Origin: Bog-756 sp036513075
GTDB lineage: Bacteria > Actinomycetota > Acidimicrobiia > Acidimicrobiales > RAAP-2
Length of the DNA stretch: 49,053 bases
Assembly: GCA_036513075.1 (NCBI GenBank)
Contig: DATBZS010000073.1
Coordinates: 1 to 49,053, forward strand
Direction: 5' to 3'
This document shows, in pieces, positions 8,785 to 14,936 of this stretch. The position numbers and the translations under genes are program-made. Numbering within the stretch: the stretch's first letter is position 1; every line of letters starts with the position of its first letter. The notes under the pieces are model-generated. The model was not told where the DNA came from. It did not search any database and worked only from the letters and a program-made list of their open reading frames with translations.

Positions 8785-9897
8785 TCAGCCAAGCTGGGCG
8801 GCGAACGACCCGGTTTGGAGAATTCCCTGTCGCTCGAGCATCACCTTGAGGTCGTGGGGGTTGCTGGCCGTCGCCATGGCCTCGGCCAGCGTGATGCGTC
8901 CAGTGGCCATGAGGGAGGCGAGCGACTGGTCGAAGGTGACCATGCCGTAGTACGCACCGTCAGCCACGATCGACTCGATATCGCCGGTCAGCATGGGGTC
9001 GATGATGGCTTGCTGGATCCGACCGTTGACGACCAGCACCTCCAGGGCGGGCACGCGTCCGTCGCCGTCCGCGGTGGGGATCAGGCGCTGGCACACGATG
9101 CCCTTGAGGGAGCCGGCCAGACTGAGCCTGATCTGCGACTGTTGATGGGGTGGGAAGAAGTCCACGATGCGATTGACGGTCTCCGTCGAGTTAATGGTGT
9201 GGAGGGTCGAGAACACCAGGTGACCGGTCTCGGCCGCACCCAGGGCGGCGGCGACCGTCTCCTGGTCGCGCATCTCGCCCACCAGGATGACGTCGGGGTC
9301 CTGACGGAGAACCACCCGCATGGCCGACGCGAACGAGTCGGTGTCGAAGCCCACCTCACGCTGGTCGATTGCGGCCAGGTCGTCCTTGTGCATCACTTCG
9401 ACCGGATCTTCGATGGTGACGATATGGCACGATCGGATGTGGTTGATGTGGTCGATCATGGCGGCCAGCGTGGTCGTCTTGCCGGAGCCGGTCGGGCCGG
9501 TCACGAGGACGAGGCCTCGCATCTCATCCGCCAGCTGGGTGACGACGGGGGGAAGACCGAGCTCTTCGGCAGTGGTTGCCGAGGACCGGACCCGGCGGAT
9601 GGCCAGCGCGGCCGACGAACGTTGGTAGTAGGCGTTGATCCGGAATCGTCCGACGTCGGGGAGGCTGTAGGCGAAGTCGGCCTCGTGCTTGGTGCGGAAG
9701 GTCTCGCGGACTGCGTCAGTCATGATCGCCTCGGAGATTTGCATGGTCTCCGATGCGGTGAAGGCGGCCTCGCCCTCGACGGTCCGGAGCATCCCGGCGA
9801 TTCGCATCCGGGGTGGTGCGCCGGCCTTGATGTGGAGATCGGAGCCATCAAGCTCACCGAGCTGCGTCAAGAGGCGGTCGAGATCAGCGACGTCCAT
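8785..9897 (-). CDS. pilT: PilT twitching/retraction ATPase
   Basis: Hexameric ATPase that powers pilus retraction. The 370-residue length is normal. Order of motifs: GSDLHIKAGAPPRMRI at the N-terminus, Walker A GPTGSGKTT, Asp box IVTIEDPVE, Walker B DVILVGEMRD, His box TGHLVFSTLHT, and the PilT-specific AIRLxG-type region replaced by QIRLSLAGSLKGIVCQRLIP. An in-frame GTG exists at 9918, but the ATG at 9897 lies 7 bases after TACAGT and starts the protein exactly where PilT proteins normally start. Upstream of pilM-pilN-pilO on the same strand, 238 bases apart; those 238 bases show no gene. Confidence 0.94.
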   Translation of the reverse strand: MDVADLDRLLTQLGELDGSDLHIKAGAPPRMRIAGMLRTVEGEAAFTASETMQISEAIMTDAVRETFRTKHEADFAYSLPDVGRFRINAYYQRSSAALAIRRVRSSATTAEELGLPPVVTQLADEMRGLVLVTGPTGSGKTTTLAAMIDHINHIRSCHIVTIEDPVEVMHKDDLAAIDQREVGFDTDSFASAMRVVLRQDPDVILVGEMRDQETVAAALGAAETGHLVFSTLHTINSTETVNRIVDFFPPHQQSQIRLSLAGSLKGIVCQRLIPTADGDGRVPALEVLVVNGRIQQAIIDPMLTGDIESIVADGAYYGMVTFDQSLASLMATGRITLAEAMATASNPHDLKVMLERQGILQTGSFAAQLG

Positions 9898-9904
9898 TCC
9901 TACC

Positions 9905-9910
9905 ACTGTA
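9905..9910 (-). promoter_or_regulatory. -10 element of pilT, leaderless type
   Basis: TACAGT on minus, 7 bases before the ATG at 9897. It lies between the alternative GTG (9918) and this ATG, which argues for the ATG. No convincing -35. Confidence 0.45.
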
Positions 9911-9991
9911 GCCGCCACTCTCAGCGGACAGGGAACTCCGGAGAGTGGCGGTCAGAAGTGCGACCCTGGAAACTCGACAGGCCCGGAATCG

Positions 9992-10387
9992 TCAGGTCGG
10001 CGAAGTCGACGTTCCCTTTGACGCCGGGGACGCAGACGCCGGGGCCTTGGATGGCGCGGCCGGAGTCGGAGACGAGGTGGCCGGTTTGTCCGCTGTGGGA
10101 CTGCTGGGCGACGAGTCCGAGCCGCCTGAGCCTGAGTCTGAGCTTCCGGAATCAGTCGAGTCCGGGGTAGAGGCGGACGACTCGCTCGGCACGGTGGCGG
10201 AGCCATTGCCCGACCTACTGTCGGTCTTGTAGAACCCGCTGCCCTTGAACACGATGCCGACGCTTCCGAACACCTTGCGGACGGGCGAACTGCACGTCGG
10301 GCACTCGGTAAGTGGGTCGTCGGTGAAGGACTGGTAGACATCGAAGTTCTTCGCGCAGGTCTCGCAGCGGTATTCGTAGGTGGGCAC
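9992..10387 (-). CDS. FmdB-family zinc ribbon protein
   Basis: Small putative regulatory zinc ribbon of the FmdB family. The N-terminal 45 residues hold the ribbon: MPTYEYRCETCAKNFDVYQ with C8-x2-C11 and ECPTC with C29-x2-C32, followed by VRKVFGSVGIVFKGSGFYKTD, the usual end of the family. The remaining ~75 residues are a disordered Ser/Asp/Pro/Thr/Ala tail (PDSTDSGSSDSGSGGSDSS), common in actinobacterial members. GTG start at 10387 with AAGGA 9 bases upstream; a TAGACT element at 10427-10432 would give a leader of about 35-40 bases. Function of the family is not firmly known. Transcribed away from moaC. Confidence 0.88.
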   Translation of the reverse strand: MPTYEYRCETCAKNFDVYQSFTDDPLTECPTCSSPVRKVFGSVGIVFKGSGFYKTDSRSGNGSATVPSESSASTPDSTDSGSSDSGSGGSDSSPSSPTADKPATSSPTPAAPSKAPASASPASKGTSTSPT

Positions 10388-10474
10388 GCGCGGGGTCCTT
10401 CCGGTGCGGGTAGGCGATCGGCTGGCAGTCTACCTGAGCGAGTGCCAATGCCGTCCCCGGGCCATGCGCTCCCG

Positions 10475-10510
10475 TAGACTGACGCGGTGAACGACGGGAG
10501 CCAGTTGTGA
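10475..10510 (+). promoter_or_regulatory. moaC promoter with a 7-codon leaderless leader ORF
   Basis: TAGACT (10475-10480) is followed after 6 bases by GTG at 10487, which opens a 7-residue ORF (M-N-D-G-S-Q-L) ending in TGA at 10508-10510. That stop overlaps the moaC GTG (10507) as GTGA. The same bases contain a GACGGGAG ribosome site for moaC. The layout suggests that translation of the leader peptide delivers ribosomes to moaC. Confidence 0.45.
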
Positions 10511-10992
10511 CCGACCGGAGCTTGAGCCATCTGGACCCGTTCGGAGGCACGCGGATGGTCGACGTGTCGCCAAAGGAGGCCACCCTGCGGCGGGCCCTCG
10601 CCCGGTGCCAGGTGGCCATGAAGCCCGAGACCACCGCCCAGGTGGCCAACAATGCCATCACCAAGGGTGACGTCCTGGCGGCGGCCCGGGTGGCCGGCAT
10701 CCAGGCCGCCAAGCGGACGGCCGATCTGGTCCCGATGTGCCACCCGCTGCTGGTCGGGTCCGTCCAGGTCGACTTCACCATCGGCGACGACTATGTCGAG
10801 GTCGAGGCGAAGGTGGAGACCGTCGACCGTACCGGCGTCGAGATGGAGGCGATGACGGCGTGCGCCATCGCCGCACTCACCGTCTACGACATGTGCAAGA
10901 CGGCGGACCGCACCATGAGCATCGGCCAACTGATGTTGTGGGAGAAGACGGGCGGAAGCTCCGGCATGTGGAAGCGGGACCCCGCACTCTGA
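10507..10992 (+). CDS. moaC: Cyclic pyranopterin monophosphate synthase
   Basis: With MoaA converts GTP to cyclic pyranopterin monophosphate, the first step of molybdenum cofactor synthesis. The 161-residue protein is normal in length and has KGDVLAAARVAGIQAAKRT, the conserved LVPMCHPL, GVEMEAMTACAIAALTVYDMCK with the active-site region, and a slightly unusual tail (TADRTMSIGQLMLWEKTGG). GTG start at 10507 with GACGGGAG upstream; the start overlaps the stop of a 7-codon leader ORF. No other molybdopterin gene is in the window. Confidence 0.95.
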   Translation: MTDRSLSHLDPFGGTRMVDVSPKEATLRRALARCQVAMKPETTAQVANNAITKGDVLAAARVAGIQAAKRTADLVPMCHPLLVGSVQVDFTIGDDYVEVEAKVETVDRTGVEMEAMTACAIAALTVYDMCKTADRTMSIGQLMLWEKTGGSSGMWKRDPAL

Positions 10993-10994
10993 GT

Positions 10995-11013
10995 AGGCCT
11001 CGGTCCGAGGCCT
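10995..11013. terminator. Hairpin between moaC and the convergent hypothetical gene
   Basis: Perfect 8-base arms AGGCCTCG (10995-11002) and CGAGGCCT (11006-11013) with a 3-base loop, 2 bases after the moaC stop and 9 before the convergent gene's stop. It can act in both directions. No T tract, as usual in this GC range. Confidence 0.6.
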
Positions 11014-11022
11014 GGCTCTGGA

Positions 11023-11319
11023 TCAGCTGCGGACAGCGGAGCGCAGGTCGTGCAGCGACAACTCCGACGTCGCCTCGCCGCCGCACTGGGTGCAGTGTTC
11101 GACGTGACGCCAACTACGCAGCAGGCGGGTGCCTTCGGGGTTCAGCAGGACGACGAACGACTCAGACAGCGGGTCGATCTCGACGCCGTAGCAGGGCTGC
11201 CATTCCGTGGCCACCGGGGCAGACGTGCGGTGAGCGGACTTGACGACCCGTCGGAAGCGCGAGTTGGCCCGGTCGATCACCCACGTGCTGTGGCAGGACT
11301 CGATGATGATCTCTTCCAC
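11023..11319 (-). CDS. Hypothetical 98-residue protein with a C-terminal CxxC
   Basis: I do not recognise a family. The protein begins MEEIIIESCHSTWVIDRANS and contains a compact alpha/beta-looking core (QPCYGVEIDPLSESFVVLLN, TRLLRSWRH) followed by HCTQCGGEATSEL, a single CxxC that could bind metal with the nearby His and Cys8. No signal peptide or membrane segment. GTG start at 11319, with a GATACT element 6 bases upstream that would make it leaderless. It lies downstream of the sensor kinase on the same strand, separated by 163 bases. Codon use looks normal and its own promoter is plausible, so I believe it is a real gene. Confidence 0.65.
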   Translation of the reverse strand: MEEIIIESCHSTWVIDRANSRFRRVVKSAHRTSAPVATEWQPCYGVEIDPLSESFVVLLNPEGTRLLRSWRHVEHCTQCGGEATSELSLHDLRSAVRS

Positions 11320-11482
11320 ACCATCAGTATCCCATGGTTCCCTTGAGGCCCCCTGAATTTTTGATGTCGGTTCGGTGACAACTGAAAGTGGTCACGCAAC
11401 CACCATCGGGCCGGACCGTGACCCATGCTGGTGTGCACCACGTGTTGACACTGGTGGGCACCTGGTGGTGCGCAACCCACGG

Positions 11483-13018
11483 TTACGCCGGGTTCGATGC
11501 CGCGACAGGCATCCTGGCCTCCACCGACGTTCCCTGTCCTGGCGTGGACCGGACGACGAGCCGACCGCCGGCCAGGCGGGCCCGTTCGTGCATCCCGGGG
11601 AGACCCAGCGAGTACCCGTCAAGGGAGTCGCGCACCTGGTGACGGGCGAAGCCGACTCCATCGTCCGCTACCCTCAGCCGGAGGGCACGGTCGTCGAATT
11701 CGAGGGTGACGGTCAAGTGGCCGGCCGAGGCGTGACGCTCGACATTGGTAACGGCCTCCTGGGCGATCCGGAAGACGGCGAGTTCGACTTCGGGGGGCAG
11801 GCGGCGTTCGGTTCCGGACACCTGGAACTCACCGGCCAGCCCCCCACGCCCGATGGCCTCGACGACCACCTGGTTGATGGAGGCCACCAGACCCAGGTCG
11901 TCCAGAATCGATGGACGGAGGCCTCGGGCGATGGAACGCAGTTCGGCCACCGTCTCCTCGACCGTGGTGCGCATGGATGCCAGTGGCGCCGACGGCGCGG
12001 TGACGGCGTCGGGCTTGGCATCGAGGGCGTCGATCTGGCGGCACAAGTGGATAAGGGCTTGCAGCGGTCCGTCGTGGAGTTCCTGGGCGATGTGGCGTCG
12101 CTCCTCCTCCTGTCCGAGGACCACCTGGTTGGCATAGGCCTCGAGGAGGTCGTGTCGCCGGGTCTCGGCGGTCACGTCCTCGAAGATCACCTGCATGCGT
12201 CGGTCGATCCCAATGGAGCCGACGAGGGTGGCTGTCGGCCGGTAGAGGACCGACTCGCCGTCCACGTCGAACGCCACCGGGGGCACCCGCTGCCCGGTTT
12301 CGGCGTCCGGGTCGCGCCGGTCCTCGGTCGGTGCCACGTTGAGACCTTCGCGTCGCCGGTCAGGCGGGATGTCCTCGGACAGGAGTTCCCCTAGGACCAC
12401 GGCGGAGGCCTCAGCGCCGACCACGTCGACCAGGCGCCGGCCGGCAGCACCTGTCGCGGCACCGGCTCCGAAGGCACGGTCGGCGGACTGGTTCGCCTGG
12501 GTGACGAAGCCGTCGGCATTGACGATGAGGATCGGTGACCAGTTGGATTCGAAGATGTCCTGGTACAGGGCTTCGGCCCGAAGCCGTGCGGTGAGGGACG
12601 CGTCGGCCTGATGGCGCGACCTCAACTCGGAGGTTGTCCGCTGGCCGATGAGGAGCGCCAGGCCGAACAGCACCACCAACTGCAGCACCTCCGCCCACAG
12701 CGCCGAGGACTTGCCGCGACCCGAGGCATCGATGAAGCGAGGGATCGAAAGCACGGCGATCCAGGTGGCTGTGAACAGGCCGCCGGCCAGGCCGTAGTTG
12801 AGGGACGCTACGACGACCGGTACGACGAAGACGGCGAGTGTCGAGAACTCGACGCCGACCGATGCGGGATCGAGATGGAAGGCGAGGGTCAGTGCGAGGC
12901 GGATCAACGCGAGTGCCAGCACCACAAGCTGGAGGAGCCAGAAGCGTGAATCGGCCCAAGGGGCCAGGGAGGAAGTGGCCTGCGGGCGTCCGGGCGGCTC
13001 GACCGTGCTGGCGGTCAT
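11483..13018 (-). CDS. NarL-type membrane sensor histidine kinase with PAS domain
   Basis: Two-component sensor that should phosphorylate the response regulator encoded just upstream. About 511 residues: a membrane region of about four helices (roughly 28-125), a PAS domain (about 150-285; YQDIFESNWSPILIVNADGF), a HisKA_3 dimerisation domain with the H box ERRHIAQELHDGPLQAL (phospho-acceptor His near 315), and an HATPase domain with N box EAVTNVERH, G1 VADDGVGF and G2 GLPGMHERARLAGGR. ATG at 13018 overlaps the regulator stop (TGATG); a GTG one codon earlier is also possible. The PAS domain has an insertion of charged residues (about 215-250). Signal unknown; position in the pilus locus suggests a role there, which is inference. 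Confidence 0.92.
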   Translation of the reverse strand: MTASTVEPPGRPQATSSLAPWADSRFWLLQLVVLALALIRLALTLAFHLDPASVGVEFSTLAVFVVPVVVASLNYGLAGGLFTATWIAVLSIPRFIDASGRGKSSALWAEVLQLVVLFGLALLIGQRTTSELRSRHQADASLTARLRAEALYQDIFESNWSPILIVNADGFVTQANQSADRAFGAGAATGAAGRRLVDVVGAEASAVVLGELLSEDIPPDRRREGLNVAPTEDRRDPDAETGQRVPPVAFDVDGESVLYRPTATLVGSIGIDRRMQVIFEDVTAETRRHDLLEAYANQVVLGQEEERRHIAQELHDGPLQALIHLCRQIDALDAKPDAVTAPSAPLASMRTTVEETVAELRSIARGLRPSILDDLGLVASINQVVVEAIGRGGLAGEFQVSGTERRLPPEVELAVFRIAQEAVTNVERHASAGHLTVTLEFDDRALRLRVADDGVGFARHQVRDSLDGYSLGLPGMHERARLAGGRLVVRSTPGQGTSVEARMPVAASNPA

Positions 13019-13728
13019 CACTCCGGGGTGCCAGGAGATCCGGCGGCCCGATCCGGTGCCGGTGGGTCAGTGGTCGGCTCCCGGGCGAACAACGAGTTGG
13101 CCAACGCATAGTGCACAAGTTCGGTACGGGATCCGATGCCCAGCTTCTCGAAGACGTGGTTGAGGTGACCTTCGACAGTGCGAGGGCTGATCCCCAGGTC
13201 ACGGGCGATCACCTTGTTGGACATCCCCCGCGCCACCAGGCCCACGACGTCAGCCTCGCGTGAGGTGAGTTCCTCATAGGGCGATGTGTCCTGGTGGCCG
13301 GCGTCCTTCTCACCCCGTCCGATCGGACGGGCGCCGAGCCGGCCGGCGCCGGTGCAGGCAACCCGAAGTGCCTCGACGAGCTCATGGCTGGGCAGGGTCT
13401 TCAAGAGGTAGCCGGTAACTCCGGCCGCCATGGCGGCCCGCACGTAGTGGGGATCGTCGTACGCACTGAGGATGACCACCACGATGCCGGGATGGTCATC
13501 GACCAGCTGAGCGGCCAGGTCGATGCCGTTGCCGGTTGGTAGTCGGATGTCAGCGATGACCAGGTCCGGTCTGGATGCTGCCACCACGTCCCGTGCCGAT
13601 TCTGCATCCGCGGCTTCACCCACCACGGTGAATCCCGAGGCGTCCTCCAGGATCTGGCGTGTGCCGGCGCGCAGGAGCTCATGGTCGTCGACGATGACGG
13701 TCCGGTAGGTCACGTCAGAAGCGGTCAC
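13018..13728 (-). CDS. NarL/FixJ-type response regulator
   Basis: DNA-binding partner of the adjacent kinase. A receiver domain begins at YRTVIVDDHELLRAG (acidic pair DD), has the phospho-acceptor Asp in PDLVIADIRLPTGNG, and the conserved Thr/Ser and Lys in VVILSAYDD and GYLLKTL. A LuxR-type helix-turn-helix follows: LTSREADVVGLVARG, SNKVIARDLGISPRTVEGHL, then VFEKLGIGSRTEL. The start is uncertain: GTG at 13728 has AGGTGG upstream; GTG at 13713 (VTYRTVIVDDH) also fits and lies one base after the stop of a 23-residue leader ORF. Longer upstream starts (13794, 13851) overlap the promoter or the peptidase gene and are rejected. Confidence 0.92.
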   Translation of the reverse strand: MTASDVTYRTVIVDDHELLRAGTRQILEDASGFTVVGEAADAESARDVVAASRPDLVIADIRLPTGNGIDLAAQLVDDHPGIVVVILSAYDDPHYVRAAMAAGVTGYLLKTLPSHELVEALRVACTGAGRLGARPIGRGEKDAGHQDTSPYEELTSREADVVGLVARGMSNKVIARDLGISPRTVEGHLNHVFEKLGIGSRTELVHYALANSLFAREPTTDPPAPDRAAGSPGTPE

Positions 13729-13798
13729 GACCACCTGCACGATCTGGCCGCAGTCTGGCTGGCGCGCTCGGTGCCGCGGGGCCCATGACACCATCGTA
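13715..13798 (-). promoter_or_regulatory. Response-regulator promoter with a 23-residue leaderless leader ORF
   Basis: On minus, TACGAT (13798-13793) is followed after 6 bases by an ATG at 13786 that opens a 23-residue Arg/Ala/Pro-rich ORF (MGPAAPSAPARLR...) in a different frame from the regulator. Its TGA (13717-13715) falls one base before an in-frame regulator GTG (13713). This resembles the moaC leader. It could also be chance in GC-rich DNA. Confidence 0.35.
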
Positions 13799-13804
13799 GG
13801 TGGG

Positions 13805-14620
13805 TCATGCCGCCACACCGAGGGACACCGCCAGGGCGACGACGATCCCACTCACCAGGGGAACGGTGGCGATCACCGACATGCGGCGAACCGTTCGACC
13901 CACCGAGCCCCCTGCCTCATCGCGCCGCCGGTCCTGTCGGCTGATTACCACGCAGGCGAACGAAGCGAGGACCCAGGCGGCCAGTCCGGACACCGTGGGT
14001 CGCCATCCGAGGCCTCCCAGCCACAGACCGGCGAGCGGGAGTGCCGTGCGGCCGTGGTTCAGCGGAATCCGGCAGTCAGGGTCACGAGTCCGCAACATCC
14101 CGAAGATCAACGTACCGATGGCCAGTCCGACCAACGCCCACACGAGGGCGGAGCCGTGGCGGACCACCAGAAAGCCCGGCACGAGGAGTAGCGCCCCGAG
14201 TCCGGTGCCGACGGCCCCGACCGACAACGGGGAACGTTGGCCGCTGTACTCGATGAGGGCGATGCTGAGTGCGGTGGCCGCCAGCACGCAGTATCCGGCG
14301 GTCGGGAACTTGCCGTGCCATGCCCAGGCGACCAGGGCGAACATCACGGACGTCGTCGCCTCGACGAGTGGGTACCGCACCGAAATCCGCTCGTGGCACG
14401 TGTGGCAGCGGCCCCGCAGGAACAGCCACGACAGGAGCGGCACGTTCTCCCACCATGCCAGCTGGCGGTCACAGGTCGGACAGAACGAGCGGGGTGTCGA
14501 CACCGAAAGATGGAGCGGCGTCCGGTACACGACGACATTGAGGAACGAGCCCACGAAGAGGCCGACGACGGCGGCCACCGGGATGACCAGGGCCTCGAGC
14601 GAGATCCCCGAGGTCGTCAC
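13805..14620 (-). CDS. Prepilin-peptidase (PilD) homologue lacking both catalytic aspartates
   Basis: Homologue of the A24 leader peptidase/N-methyltransferase that processes prepilins. The first ~90 residues are typical: a membrane helix with GLFVGSFLNVVVYRTP and a cysteine-metal loop FCPTC...RCHTC (Cys 47, 50, 72, 75), then RYPLVEATTS. The protease half is not. The first catalytic Asp position (usually ALIDxxxxxLPD) reads ALIEYSGQRSPLS with Glu124, and the second motif (GxGDxK) is replaced by IPLNHGRTALPLAG (185-198). The membrane helices around these sites are preserved and there is no frameshift. It may retain only methyltransferase or a structural role, or be inactive. GTG start at 14620; no clear ribosome site. 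Confidence 0.85.
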   Translation of the reverse strand: MTTSGISLEALVIPVAAVVGLFVGSFLNVVVYRTPLHLSVSTPRSFCPTCDRQLAWWENVPLLSWLFLRGRCHTCHERISVRYPLVEATTSVMFALVAWAWHGKFPTAGYCVLAATALSIALIEYSGQRSPLSVGAVGTGLGALLLVPGFLVVRHGSALVWALVGLAIGTLIFGMLRTRDPDCRIPLNHGRTALPLAGLWLGGLGWRPTVSGLAAWVLASFACVVISRQDRRRDEAGGSVGRTVRRMSVIATVPLVSGIVVALAVSLGVAA

Positions 14621-14936
14621 GACCGGGTCCCGTGCAATTGAGGATGTGTGGGCCTGCGAGTGGAAGCAACCGTGCTGACCTGGGAGTTCGTGCCACTGTG
14701 TCTGGCGGGGACCCGCATGGTGGTGCCTCGTCGGTCGGTCGTCCGGAGTCGGTCACTCTAGTTGTCCGCGCTGCTCGTACCGCGGAGGCAACTGGTTCGG
14801 ATCCGTGTCCTATCGGCCCGAAGGGTCCTGCCTGATGGGGTGGGGTGGGCGTCCTGACACCCGTGGGCCAGGTTCGGTCGCAGCGTTTCGACGATTCCCG
14901 TTCAATGTGGGCCCGGAGTCTGCCGATGACCCAGCC
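14621..14936. other. Divergent intergenic region between the peptidase homologue and pilB
   Basis: 316 bases that must hold promoters for the pilB operon and the peptidase gene. I see no convincing TAnnnT element placed for either start and no strong inverted repeat. The pilB frame stays open back to 14805, with GTG or ATG options at 14805, 14835 and 14916, so part of this region could be coding. Confidence 0.4.

Noticed and set aside
11435..11471. Inverted repeat GCACCAC / GTGGTGC downstream of the kinase gene as a terminator
   Set aside because: Arms are 7 bases with a 23-base loop and no tract; too weak to call.
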